Shown: positions 42,353 through 51,165 of the stretch, one piece after another
Numbering within the stretch: the first letter of the stretch is position 1
How the letters are laid out: each line of letters opens with the position of its first letter
Assembly (NCBI GenBank): GCA_945901125.1
Contig: CAMDKD010000009.1
Location: 17,810 to 81,809 of the forward strand
DNA: 64,000 nt
Source of the DNA: Bordetella parapertussis
GTDB lineage: Bacteria; Pseudomonadota; Gammaproteobacteria; Burkholderiales; Burkholderiaceae_C
Direction: 5' to 3'
Made by a program: the position numbers and the translations under genes
Notes under the pieces: generated by a model
What the model was told of the DNA's origin: nothing
Databases searched by the model: none
The model's input: only the letters and a program-made list of their open reading frames with translations

Positions 42353-42817
42353 TCAACATTTCAATGGCAAAGCAGTTTTGTAACGCACTTGTTTTAACGC
42401 AAAACTGCTGCGGATTTTTTCCACGCCCGGTATGGGTGTCAGTTGTTCCAGAATAAATTTTTCCAGTGCCGCCATGTCGGCAATCGCCACGCGGATTAAA
42501 TAGTCCGAGTCGCCGGTCATCAAATAACATTCCATCACCTCGTCGTGCTCAGCAATGCGCTGCTCAAACTCGGCCAGCGCCGCCTTGGATTGCTCTTTCA
42601 GGCTGATGGAAATAAACACGTTCAATCCCAGGCCCAGGGCTTGCGGTTGGGTCAGCGCGACATAGCGCTGAATCACGCCTGCGGCCTCCAGCGCCTTGAC
42701 CCTTTGCAAACACGGCGAAGGCGATAAGTGCACGCGTCTGGCCAGCTCTACATTGGTCAGGGACGAATCTTCCTGCAACTGGGCTAATATTTTGTAATCT
42801 ACGGCATCTAAAAGCAT
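42353..42817 (-). CDS. Lrp/AsnC-family transcriptional regulator (MdeR-like)
   Basis: This 154-residue Lrp-type regulator has an N-terminal helix-turn-helix (NVELARRVHLSPSPCLQRVKALEAAG) and a C-terminal RAM ligand-binding domain (VMECYLMTGDSDYLIRVAI). It is divergent from a second pyruvate-dehydrogenase-like E1 gene, the same layout as mdeR/mdeB of Pseudomonas putida methionine catabolism. It likely senses an amino acid or oxoacid and controls the shared 134-nt promoter region. Confidence 0.9.
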   Translation of the reverse strand: MLLDAVDYKILAQLQEDSSLTNVELARRVHLSPSPCLQRVKALEAAGVIQRYVALTQPQALGLGLNVFISISLKEQSKAALAEFEQRIAEHDEVMECYLMTGDSDYLIRVAIADMAALEKFILEQLTPIPGVEKIRSSFALKQVRYKTALPLKC

Positions 42818-42951
42818 AAATCACCTTAAAAACACTGATATACAGTATTTTATGCCAATTAAGTAGACTACAACATGTTTTATCAACAGCACATTTCGCA
42901 GGAAATTCTCTATATTCAACGCCATAGAAAACCCAACCTTGACTCAGAAAA

Positions 42952-45552
42952 ATGCTGCAAAAAACCACTGACATAGACCCGACAGAAACGGCTGAATGGC
43001 GTCAGGCCTTCCAGGCTGTGGTCGGCGCTTACGGCCCCGAACGCGCCCGTTACCTGCTGGACCAAATGGTGGCCTTGGCGCACCAAAGCCAGATCGAATG
43101 GTCGCCCGAACTCGTCACGCCCTATGTCAACACCATTCCCGTGCAAGCGCAGCAGCCTTACCCCGGCGATTTGGCCATCGAAGAAAAACTCGCTTCGCTG
43201 ATGCGCTGGAATGCGTTGGCCATGGTGGCCAAAGCCAACGGTGCCTACGGCGAACTCGGCGGGCATATCGCCAGTTACGCCAGCGCCGCCGATTTGTTCG
43301 AGGTCGGCTACAACCATTTTTTCCATGCACGTGACGTCAAACACCAAGGCGATCTGGTTTTTTTCCAGCCGCACAGCGCGCCCGGCGTGTATGCCCGCGC
43401 TTACCTTGAAGGCCGCTTGAGCGAAGCCGATTTGTCGCATTACCGCCAGGAACTCAAAGCTCCGCGCGAAGGCGCTCGCGGCTTGTCCAGCTACCCGCAT
43501 CCCTGGCTGATGCCGGACTTTTGGCAGTTCCCCACCGGCTCCATGGGCATAGGTCCGATCAGCTCGATTTACCACGCCCGTTTCATGCGCTATTTGACGC
43601 ACCGAGGCTTGGTCAACTGCCAAAAACGCAAAGTCTGGGGCGTGTTCGGCGACGGCGAAATGGACGAACCGGAAAGCATGAGCGCGCTCACCCTGGCCTC
43701 GCGCGAACGCCTGGACAACCTGGTCTGGGTGGTGAACTGCAATTTGCAACGCTTGGATGGCCCGGTGCGCGGCAACGGCCGCATCATCGATGAGCTGGAA
43801 AAACTGTTTCGCGGCGCCGGTTGGAACGTGATCAAACTGATTTGGGGCAGCGACTGGGACGGCTTGTTCGCTCGCGACACGCACGGCGCCTTGGTCAAAG
43901 CATTCGCCAACACGGTGGATGGTCAGATGCAAACCTTTGCTGCCAAAGATGGGCGCTTCAACCGCGAAACCTTCTTCGGCCAAAACCCTGAACTCGCGCA
44001 ACTCGCACAAGGCCTGAGTGACGAGCAAATCGACAGACTCAAACGCGGCGGTCACGACCTGGTGAAAATTCATGCCGCTTATGCAGCCGCCGCCGCCCAC
44101 CCCGGCCAGCCCACCGTCATCTTGGCGCACACCAAAAAAGGCTACGGCATGGGCCAAGCCGGTCAAGGCAAGATGACCACGCACAGCCAGAAAAAATTCG
44201 ACGAGTCCGCGCTACTGGCATTTCGCAACCGCTTTAACCTGCCCTTGTCGGACGAGCAAGCCGCCAACATGGATTTTTTCAAACCGGCGGCGGATTCACC
44301 CGAAATGCAATACCTGCATGCCAAACGTACAGCGCTGGGCGGCTACCTGCCCAAGCGCGATACCGCGTGTGCCGTGGTGCCGGTACCTGCACTCTCAAGC
44401 TACGCAAGCTTTGCCTTGCAGGCCGATAACAAAGAAATGTCGACCACCATGGCCTTTGTGCGCATCTTGGGACAGTTGATGAAAGACCCGCAACTTGGGG
44501 CCCGCGTAGTACCCATCGTCGCCGACGAGGCACGCACTTTCGGCATGGCCAATTTGTTCAAGCAGGTCGGTATTTATTCCAGCGTTGGCCAACAGTATGA
44601 GCCCGAAGACATAGGCTCGGTGCTGAGTTACCGCGAAGCCATGGACGGACAAATTCTTGAAGAAGGCATAAGCGAAGCCGGTGCCATCGCCAGTTGGACG
44701 GCAGCCGCCACCAGCTACAGCGTGCACGGTCTGGCTATGTTGCCGTTCTACATTTACTACTCGATGTTCGGCTTTCAGCGCGTCGGCGACGCCATCTGGG
44801 CCGCAGCCGATCAACGCGCACGCGGCTTCTTACTCGGCGCAACATCGGGCAGAACCACGCTGGGCGGCGAAGGTTTGCAACACCAGGACGGCAGCAGCCA
44901 TTTGGTGGCAGCCACCATTCCGAATTGCAAAGCCTATGACCCGGCGTTTGCCGGTGAAATGGCGGTCATCATCGACCAGGGCATGCGCGAGATGCTGGTC
45001 GAGCAACAGGACGTGTTTTATTACGTTACTTTGATGAACGAAAACTACGCGCAACCCGATTTGCCCGAAGGCGTGAATGAGCAATTGCTCAAAGGCTGTT
45101 ACCGCTTGTCAGCAGCGCCTGCCTCATTGAAAACCAAAGCGGCGCAGGTGACATTGATGGGCTCGGGCGCGATTCTGGGCGAAGTGATCAAAGCCGCTTC
45201 ACTGCTGGCCGAACAAGGTGTTGCAGCTGAAATATTCAGTGTGACGAGTTGGAGCGAGCTCGCGCGCGACGGTGTGCGCTGCGAACAGTCGGCCATTGAC
45301 GGACTTGGCAACACAGCGCCTTTTGTGCAACAGCAACTGCAAAGCAGCAGCGGTCCGGTGATTGCTGCCACCGACTATGTGCGCGCGGTTCCTGAGAGCA
45401 TTCGTGCTTACCTGCCTGCGGGCCGTCGCTACCTGACGCTGGGCACAGACGGTTTTGGCCGCAGCGACACGCGCCAGGAGTTGCGTCAATTTTTCCGGGT
45501 AGACGCAGCAAGCATTGTCAAAGCTGCGTTGCATGCCTTAGGCAAAACCTAA
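42952..45552 (+). CDS. Pyruvate dehydrogenase E1-like 2-oxoacid dehydrogenase (MdeB-like)
   Basis: This 866-residue homodimeric-type E1 is homologous along its length to AceE at 15555-18266. The ThDP motif GDGEMDEPESMSAL is near 240 and GLQHQDGSSHLV is present, but the N-terminal ADGGDLGG insert of AceE is shortened to YGELGGH. Divergent from an Lrp regulator, it matches the arrangement of mdeB, an alpha-ketobutyrate dehydrogenase E1 that yields propionyl-CoA. No E2/E3 accompanies it, so it would share AceF and LpdA. The substrate assignment is inference. Confidence 0.88.
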   Translation: MLQKTTDIDPTETAEWRQAFQAVVGAYGPERARYLLDQMVALAHQSQIEWSPELVTPYVNTIPVQAQQPYPGDLAIEEKLASLMRWNALAMVAKANGAYGELGGHIASYASAADLFEVGYNHFFHARDVKHQGDLVFFQPHSAPGVYARAYLEGRLSEADLSHYRQELKAPREGARGLSSYPHPWLMPDFWQFPTGSMGIGPISSIYHARFMRYLTHRGLVNCQKRKVWGVFGDGEMDEPESMSALTLASRERLDNLVWVVNCNLQRLDGPVRGNGRIIDELEKLFRGAGWNVIKLIWGSDWDGLFARDTHGALVKAFANTVDGQMQTFAAKDGRFNRETFFGQNPELAQLAQGLSDEQIDRLKRGGHDLVKIHAAYAAAAAHPGQPTVILAHTKKGYGMGQAGQGKMTTHSQKKFDESALLAFRNRFNLPLSDEQAANMDFFKPAADSPEMQYLHAKRTALGGYLPKRDTACAVVPVPALSSYASFALQADNKEMSTTMAFVRILGQLMKDPQLGARVVPIVADEARTFGMANLFKQVGIYSSVGQQYEPEDIGSVLSYREAMDGQILEEGISEAGAIASWTAAATSYSVHGLAMLPFYIYYSMFGFQRVGDAIWAAADQRARGFLLGATSGRTTLGGEGLQHQDGSSHLVAATIPNCKAYDPAFAGEMAVIIDQGMREMLVEQQDVFYYVTLMNENYAQPDLPEGVNEQLLKGCYRLSAAPASLKTKAAQVTLMGSGAILGEVIKAASLLAEQGVAAEIFSVTSWSELARDGVRCEQSAIDGLGNTAPFVQQQLQSSSGPVIAATDYVRAVPESIRAYLPAGRRYLTLGTDGFGRSDTRQELRQFFRVDAASIVKAALHALGKT

Positions 45553-45561
45553 ACCTGAGTC

Positions 45562-46644
45562 TCAGGCGTTGTCCTTTTCAAAGCGGTGCAGGTAGTCGCG
45601 CAAACGCTGCACGCTGTCCAAAGACATGGCGTTGTAAATGGACGCGCGCATGCCGCCGGCCGAGCGGTGGCCGCGCAATTGCACCATGCCTTCTTTTTCC
45701 GCGCCTTGTAAAAACGCAGCGTTCAAAGATTCGTCTTTCAAAAAGAAGGTCACGTTCATGCGCGAGCGGTCTTCGCGCGCCACGCGGTTGCTGAACATGC
45801 TGCTATGGTCTAAAAATTCATACAGCAAATCTGCTTTGCGATGGTTATGTATTTGCATAGCCGACAAACCGCCCTGCTCTTGTATGTGCTGCAACACCAA
45901 ACCCATGATGTAAATCGCATAGGTCGGCGGCGTGTTGTACATAGAGCTTTGTTCGTCCTGCAACTGGTAATTAAAGGCTGAAGGCGTGATGTCCAAGGCA
46001 TTGCCGAACAAATCACGCCGCACTATGACCAGCGTCACGCCTGAAGGGCCCATGTTTTTTTGCGCCCCGGCGTAAATCAGGCCGTAACGACTGACGTCCA
46101 GCGGCGCAGACATGATGTTGGACGACATGTCTGCCACCAGCGGCACGCTGCCTGTGTCTGGCGTCCAATGGCATTCCACGCCGCCTATGGTTTCGTTGCT
46201 GCACATGTGCACATAAGACGCTTGTGCCGACAAGCGCCAGTCCGCTTGTTTAGGCATGGACAAAAAACCGCTGTCTTTGCTGCTGGCCGCCAGATGAATC
46301 TGTCCGTATTTGGCGGCTTCGCCCATAGACTTTTCCGACCAGACACCACTGAGCACATAGTCAGCCTGGCCTGTTTTGCCGATCAGGTTCAAGGGAACGA
46401 TAGCGTTTTCTGCAATCGCCCCGCCTTGCATCAACAGCACCGCGTAATTTTCAGGCACGCCCAGCAGACTGCGAATCAAGGTTTGTGTGTGGGCCAGGAT
46501 TTCGGTGAATTCGGGGCCGCGGTGGCTCATCTCCATGACAGACATGCCACTGCCCTGCCAGTCCAACATATCGGCGGCGGCACGCTTGAGCACTGCTTCG
46601 GGCAAGGTGGCGGGGCCGGAACTGAAGTTGATCACACGGGACAT
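45562..46644 (-). CDS. serC: Phosphoserine aminotransferase
   Basis: This 360-residue SerC has the start MSRVINFSSGPATLPEAVL, PLP Lys196 in YAGAQKNMGPSG, and GHRSAGGMRASIYNAMSL at the end. The length is standard. It converts 3-phosphohydroxypyruvate to phosphoserine and also acts in pyridoxal phosphate synthesis. It is convergent with the E1-like gene (9-nt gap). Confidence 0.97.
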   Translation of the reverse strand: MSRVINFSSGPATLPEAVLKRAAADMLDWQGSGMSVMEMSHRGPEFTEILAHTQTLIRSLLGVPENYAVLLMQGGAIAENAIVPLNLIGKTGQADYVLSGVWSEKSMGEAAKYGQIHLAASSKDSGFLSMPKQADWRLSAQASYVHMCSNETIGGVECHWTPDTGSVPLVADMSSNIMSAPLDVSRYGLIYAGAQKNMGPSGVTLVIVRRDLFGNALDITPSAFNYQLQDEQSSMYNTPPTYAIYIMGLVLQHIQEQGGLSAMQIHNHRKADLLYEFLDHSSMFSNRVAREDRSRMNVTFFLKDESLNAAFLQGAEKEGMVQLRGHRSAGGMRASIYNAMSLDSVQRLRDYLHRFEKDNA

Positions 46645-46749
46645 TCTTATCTACTTTCAAAAACGTTGTTAAGTCTATGTCAAGCATAGATTATTTTTCT
46701 AAATTCCTGCATAATAATGGCATCCGGGCAACCGAAATTCGTGCTTCCT

Positions 46750-47157
46750 ATGCTTTATTTGCGTTATCCACTGCTATGTATTCTGACCTGTGTGCTACTT
46801 GGCTGCGCCAGTCAATCGGCCAAAACCATAGGCAGCCTGGACAACGAAAGCCCCGAATACGCCAGCGCAGCTTGCCAAAACGCCAGGAGTAACGCCTGGA
46901 TACATGAAGAAACCCAAAATGCCAAACTCTGGGCCGGACCTTCGGCCATGTTGCTGCTCGGCCCTGTTGCCCTTGCCCCTGTGTTTTTCACGAGTCTCGG
47001 CGTGAATACCGCAGACCATTTAAAAGCGAATGACATTGCAGCCAACTGCGGCGGCAAAGTGAAATCGCAGCAAGAGGTCAACAACACCATTGCCCTGGAC
47101 GCCACTCTGTCGCTGGCGGTCGGCACGGTGGTGCCGGTGGCATCGGCGTCAAAATAA
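46750..47157 (+). CDS. Small lipoprotein
   Basis: From the ATG at 46750 this is 135 residues: MLYLRYPLLCILTCVLLGC, a signal peptide with lipobox LLGC and the lipid-carrying Cys at residue 19. The mature part contains two hydrophobic segments (SAMLLLGPVALAPVFF and LDATLSLAVGTVVPVA) and two further cysteines. The function is unknown. An upstream ATG at 46717 would place the lipobox less typically. Confidence 0.7.
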   Translation: MLYLRYPLLCILTCVLLGCASQSAKTIGSLDNESPEYASAACQNARSNAWIHEETQNAKLWAGPSAMLLLGPVALAPVFFTSLGVNTADHLKANDIAANCGGKVKSQQEVNNTIALDATLSLAVGTVVPVASASK

Positions 47158-47164
47158 ATCTGCG

Positions 47165-48178
47165 TCAACCGCGCTGGCCGGCCGCTTCATTCAAGTCAAT
47201 GTTTTCGTGCGCAGCCACGCGTTCAAGCGCTTGCTCAAACATCGCTCTGGCCGAACCCGATACCGCCGTCAAATAAGCGTGCAAGCGCGCGTCTTCACCG
47301 CTTTTGCTCAAACAATCCTGGCTGTAGGTTTCAAAACTGTTGAGCGTGCTGATCAGATCGGCCACGTGCCTGGGGCATTCACACAGCACGCTGGTGGAAA
47401 TCTCGGCCATGCGTCGCAACACTGCGTCGCTGTACTTGCGCGGCGGAATCGTGTCCGGGTTACCGGGCGGCGGCAGCGCCAAGGTGTTGTCCACGTACAC
47501 AATCGATTGAATGATCTGACTTAATTCTTCGTCCGACACCGGCTCACGCCGGCCTATCACCCCGGAAGAATGCAGGTACTGCAATACCGCCACCGTGGCA
47601 AAGTGGTAAACCAGCACACAACGGCGCACCCCGGCGCGGCGGCGCAACAGGTTTAAATCCTGTTGAACAGAGGCTTGTACCGAACCCATGTGTATCAGCA
47701 ACACGTCCGGGGGCTCAGCCATATTGGCGGACAAGGCTTCTTGCACGTCGGCAAATACATTCACCACCTTCAACGTGGTCTGACCGAATGTCAGCATGAA
47801 TCGCTGCGTTTCTATGCGACTGGCCATGGAATAACCCACTACCGCCAAACGTATCACCGCAGGTCTGCCGTCAGTTTTCTGTCGCCCGGCGAGGGCTGAA
47901 CGGTGGTCGTTGAGCATGGCTTGCAAGTCCGCCACAGTCACACTAGCAAGGCTGCTGATGGCGTGCCCTTGCTGGGTCAAGGTTTTCAGCAATGTGAGTT
48001 TGAGCACATCAAGCTTGCTGTAGAGGCGATGACCGCCTTCAGACTTGGGCGGGGCCACCAAACCGTAGCGGCGCTCCCAGACACGCAGCGTGGCCACAGG
48101 CACACCTGACAAATTAGCCACAGCACCGATTCGGTAAATACCGGCGTCGACAGAAGAACTTTCCTCAGATTTATACAT
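47165..48178 (-). CDS. MerR-family regulator with cobalamin-like C-terminal domain
   Basis: This 337-residue protein has a MerR helix-turn-helix (IYRIGAVANLSGVPVATLRVWERRYGL in two parts, about 14-85) and a C-terminal alpha/beta domain (VIRLAVVGYSMASRIETQ, PPDVLLIHMG) that resembles the B12-binding fold of CarH/LitR-type regulators but lacks the DxHxxG cobalt-ligand motif. A ligand other than B12, or none, is likely. It is divergent from an Rrf2 gene and the MpaB gene. Confidence 0.82.
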   Translation of the reverse strand: MYKSEESSSVDAGIYRIGAVANLSGVPVATLRVWERRYGLVAPPKSEGGHRLYSKLDVLKLTLLKTLTQQGHAISSLASVTVADLQAMLNDHRSALAGRQKTDGRPAVIRLAVVGYSMASRIETQRFMLTFGQTTLKVVNVFADVQEALSANMAEPPDVLLIHMGSVQASVQQDLNLLRRRAGVRRCVLVYHFATVAVLQYLHSSGVIGRREPVSDEELSQIIQSIVYVDNTLALPPPGNPDTIPPRKYSDAVLRRMAEISTSVLCECPRHVADLISTLNSFETYSQDCLSKSGEDARLHAYLTAVSGSARAMFEQALERVAAHENIDLNEAAGQRG

Positions 48179-48340
48179 GTTTGCCTTTGCGTGAATAGCT
48201 ATTGTCTAATTATTTTAGTGAATTATCGTGTAAAAATAAGATTTTGAACAGATATTTTTAATTCAAGTCTACATTTCGTCATCAGAACCTTTTACGCAAG
48301 CTTTTCTTTTTCGACCGGAGTTTTGAATCAGGAGATAGCC
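48179..48340. promoter_or_regulatory. Divergent promoter region between MerR and Rrf2 genes
   Basis: This is 162 nt of AT-rich sequence between divergent starts, with several TA-rich stretches suitable for -10 elements. An AGGAG lies just before the Rrf2 ATG. MerR-type regulators usually act on spaced -35/-10 elements in such gaps. I could not fix a clean dyad by eye. Confidence 0.4.
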
Positions 48341-48865
48341 ATGTTTTCCAGTTTGACCCGAAATGCCGTTAACACCTTGCTCTGGGTATGTAAAAACCAA
48401 GAGCACGGGCCGGTGACCACCGATTCCATCAGCAAACGCCTAGGTTTGTCGATTTCTTACCTCGAGTCTCTGTTATCCAAATTGAAGAAGCTCGGGTTTC
48501 TGGTGTCCTACCGTGGCCCGGGCGGCGGCTATTGCAGCAATGGAAAACCGGGTAGTCTGCTGCTGATAGACCTGTTGCGAGCACTCGATTTCAGTCAGCC
48601 CCAGTCCACAGCACCCGATACACTTTCGCGAGGCAGCATTGACAAAGAATTGTCCGACTGGATGATGCAAGAGTTTTTAGAACAAAACCTGGTCAACATG
48701 AGCTTTGCCGACATCATGGACATGGTTAACGAAGACACCTGGGGCGCGGAACCGCTCAAGCCTATCAACTCACCGGAGTTGCGCAAATTCAAGCCGCTGC
48801 AAATTCACAAACTGCCTTCAGGGCCTAATTCGGTGTTCAATCTGGCTGCGAGCATGTCCATCTGA
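48341..48865 (+). CDS. Rrf2-family transcriptional regulator
   Basis: From the ATG at 48341, with AGGAG 6 nt upstream, this is 174 residues. A winged helix (NAVNTLLWVCKNQEHGPVTT, SISKRLGLSISYLESLLSKL, VSYRGPGGGYCSNG) is typical of Rrf2/IscR. The three-cysteine iron-sulphur cluster of IscR is not evident (only two scattered cysteines), so the sensing mode differs. It is followed by the MpaB gene and divergent from the MerR regulator. Confidence 0.82.
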   Translation: MFSSLTRNAVNTLLWVCKNQEHGPVTTDSISKRLGLSISYLESLLSKLKKLGFLVSYRGPGGGYCSNGKPGSLLLIDLLRALDFSQPQSTAPDTLSRGSIDKELSDWMMQEFLEQNLVNMSFADIMDMVNEDTWGAEPLKPINSPELRKFKPLQIHKLPSGPNSVFNLAASMSI

Positions 48866-48902
48866 TCTGTTCATCTGATTGATAAAAAGTAAAAACTGAC
48901 AC

Positions 48903-49844
48903 ATGAAACCCGGCTTGCTGTTGTCGCCACAGGCGCTGTGTAGCAAGCTGCGGTCTGGTCAATTACCACCGCCGCCTTTGCCGCTGCGTCAATGGATAGG
49001 CGGGCGTATCAAGCAGTTGACCGGCTCCACCGGAACGCCAGACGCCTTTGCCCATCCTGTGGGCGATGTCGGCTTGTTCGGGCCGCACGCCATGACTTGG
49101 CGTGTGCATGCGCATTTCGTCGGCATGCTGGTCGGCGGCCTGTCTTCTTTGCTGCTGCAAGCCTTGCATCCGCGCGCACTCGCCGCTGTTTGGGATCATT
49201 CGAATTTCCGCCACAACCTCAAAGGACGGCTGGGACGCACCGCGTATTTTGTGGCCATCACCACCTACGGCGGACGCGACGACGCCATCAAGGCCATAGA
49301 ACGCGTCAACCGTATTCACGCCAATGTTCACGGACACATGCCCGACGCCTCTCCCTATGTCGCAAACGAACCGGACTTGCTGCGCTGGGTGCACCTGGGC
49401 GAGGTCAGCAGCTTTTTGCGCGGTTACCAGCATTTGTCATTGCAGGCTTTGTCTGCGCAACAAGCCGATGACTATGTCAAAGAAATGGCTCTCATCGGTG
49501 ACTTGCTGGGCGCGCTTGATCTGCCGATGACGGTCAACGCCTGCGACCAGGCTTTGCAGTCTTACCGGGGGCAACTGGTTTGCAATGAACGCACGCGCGA
49601 GATCGTGCACGTGATTGAAAACTATCCCGTGGACTTCTGGGACAAGCCCTTTATGCAACTGGTGATCAAAGCCGCATTCCACACCCTGCCCGACTGGGCT
49701 TTGCATATGCTGGATAAACCGGCTGCTTCTGAAGCAGAGAAACAACTGGTGCGTCACGCGCTCAGGCTGGCTGGTTTACCGGTGCAGGCGACGCTGGATG
49801 AAGATGGGGTTGCCGCTCAGGCGCGCAGGCGTGTTGCGGCCTGA
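48903..49844 (+). CDS. Oxygenase MpaB family protein (DUF2236)
   Basis: This 313-residue DUF2236 protein has the motif stretch GPHAMTWRVHAHFVGMLVGG, then LLLQALHPRALAAVWDHSNF and RTAYFVAITTYGGRDD, with conserved His/Arg of the family. MpaB-like proteins are haem-dependent oxygenases (latex-clearing protein relatives). It follows the Rrf2 gene by 37 nt, so this regulator may control it. The substrate is unknown. Confidence 0.85.
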   Translation: MKPGLLLSPQALCSKLRSGQLPPPPLPLRQWIGGRIKQLTGSTGTPDAFAHPVGDVGLFGPHAMTWRVHAHFVGMLVGGLSSLLLQALHPRALAAVWDHSNFRHNLKGRLGRTAYFVAITTYGGRDDAIKAIERVNRIHANVHGHMPDASPYVANEPDLLRWVHLGEVSSFLRGYQHLSLQALSAQQADDYVKEMALIGDLLGALDLPMTVNACDQALQSYRGQLVCNERTREIVHVIENYPVDFWDKPFMQLVIKAAFHTLPDWALHMLDKPAASEAEKQLVRHALRLAGLPVQATLDEDGVAAQARRRVAA

Positions 49845-49846
49845 GT

Positions 49847-50626
49847 TCAAGCCGACTGCCCCCAAGCCTGCTGGCATTTAGGGCATTTGATCTCCATGTG
49901 CTTAAACAGCTTGACCCGGCATTTCTGCGCACATGAAGGGCAACTGACAACCGCCTTGCCGTCGCTGATCAGCGGTCGTTCCACTTGTGTATCGCTCAGT
50001 GTGACAGGCATGCGCAAGTCATACATCTGACTGGCTTTGAACGTGATCTGGTAGCCCGGACGCGGCAAATCGACGCGTGCAAAGTCGCCCTTTTGCACGC
50101 TCAGATTATTCAGTTTGTCGCCTATCAGGTTTTCACCGGTGTACCAGTGTGTTGAATTCGGAGGGTTCAGCAGCGCTTGTATGCGCGGGTCTTCGCTTGT
50201 TTTGCTGCTTTCATCGACCAGAAAGCGCACGGCATCCAATTGGCTTTTCACTTCGTGTTCGGCCGCGCTTTTGTGCGTATAAAAATAGTAGCCGAAGTAC
50301 AGACAGGCTTTAAGGTCGTTGCCGAAGGAATACCACTTCAGCACCAGCACACGCAAAGCATCGACAAAACCCGTGGTGCCGGCTTGAATACCGATCACCT
50401 TGTCGTTCACCATGGCCACCAGCAACAAGTTGAGCGAACTGGTCAAACCATTGCTTTGGCGTATGCCTTGCGGCTGGTTGAACATGTTTTTTTGTTCAAT
50501 GCTCTGGTAGGCCACAGCCAAGGCGCGAAAAAACTCCGGCATGGCCGCGCTGACCTGAGGCAGCAATTGCAGAAAAGCCGTTTTGTCTTTTTGCGTGGAG
50601 CGGTATTTCTCAAACGGGTATTCCAT
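49847..50626 (-). CDS. Protein with C-terminal zinc finger (four-gene operon, gene 4)
   Basis: This 259-residue protein has a helical N-terminal two-thirds without recognised domain (FLQLLPQVSAAMPEFFRAL, KWYSFGNDLKACLYFGYYF). The C-terminal end has a CxxC...CxxC ribbon, VSCPSCAQKCRVKLFKH then IKCPKCQQAW, resembling the MJ0042-type finger. It has no signal peptide or TM, so it is cytosolic. It follows the J-domain gene by 8 nt. It may link nucleic acid or a protein partner to the membrane module encoded upstream. Confidence 0.7.
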   Translation of the reverse strand: MEYPFEKYRSTQKDKTAFLQLLPQVSAAMPEFFRALAVAYQSIEQKNMFNQPQGIRQSNGLTSSLNLLLVAMVNDKVIGIQAGTTGFVDALRVLVLKWYSFGNDLKACLYFGYYFYTHKSAAEHEVKSQLDAVRFLVDESSKTSEDPRIQALLNPPNSTHWYTGENLIGDKLNNLSVQKGDFARVDLPRPGYQITFKASQMYDLRMPVTLSDTQVERPLISDGKAVVSCPSCAQKCRVKLFKHMEIKCPKCQQAWGQSA

Positions 50627-50634
50627 ATCGGCTC

Positions 50635-51162
50635 CTAACTTTCTGACAGCTTGTCAATGATGCGCTTTTTCAGTTCTGTGAAGTTGTAGGTGATGGTTTT
50701 GCCGTCCACCTTGATGGCGTAATGGTTGGTCCAGCCTTCCTGAATTTGCACTTCTACGCCGAACAAGTCGCGGTAGATTTGCATCAACTGAAATTCATCG
50801 AGCTTGTTGCCCGCTATGTGCTTCAACACAGCGTCATGTCTACCGCGTTTAGGAGGAGCCGGTGGAGGCGGTTTGGCGCTGGCCGGCTTGTGCCCTGCCT
50901 CTTTGGCAGTAGCGGTCTTTGCCGCGGTCTCGGGGTGCTTACCGCTGAATTTTTTCCAAGCAAGGTCATAGTCCTTGCGCCGCTTGGCGCTGCTCAAGAC
51001 CTCGTGCGCCTCGTTCAACTCGGTCATGATCTCGGTGAACAGTATTTTTTTTTCCGGGTGTTTGTCGGGGTGGTATTTTTGTGCCAAAGCCTTGTAAGAA
51101 GCCTTGATCACCTCGGGCTCTGCCTGAGGCAGCAAACCCAGCACTTTGTACAAATCCTTCAT
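50635..51162 (-). CDS. J-domain protein (four-gene operon, gene 3)
   Basis: This 175-residue protein has an N-terminal J domain (about 1-68) with the essential HPD at 31-33 (YHPDKHPEK), a Lys/Ala/Pro-rich linker (about 75-105) and a short C-terminal domain (VLKHIAGNKLDEFQLMQIYRDLF and onward) I do not recognise. It lacks the Gly/Phe and zinc domains of DnaJ, so it is a specialised co-chaperone that would recruit DnaK to a specific client, probably another product of this operon. Confidence 0.85.
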   Translation of the reverse strand: MKDLYKVLGLLPQAEPEVIKASYKALAQKYHPDKHPEKKILFTEIMTELNEAHEVLSSAKRRKDYDLAWKKFSGKHPETAAKTATAKEAGHKPASAKPPPPAPPKRGRHDAVLKHIAGNKLDEFQLMQIYRDLFGVEVQIQEGWTNHYAIKVDGKTITYNFTELKKRIIDKLSES

Positions 51163-51165
51163 GGC

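Noticed and set aside
42916..44184. 422-codon minus-strand frame over the second E1 gene
   Set aside because: Antisense shadow; the plus-strand frame has conserved ThDP motifs.
15555..45552. Two E1 genes (15.6-18.3 kb and 43-45.6 kb), considered an assembly duplication
   Set aside because: They differ in length (903 vs 866), orientation and many residues, and have different neighbours; they are true paralogs.
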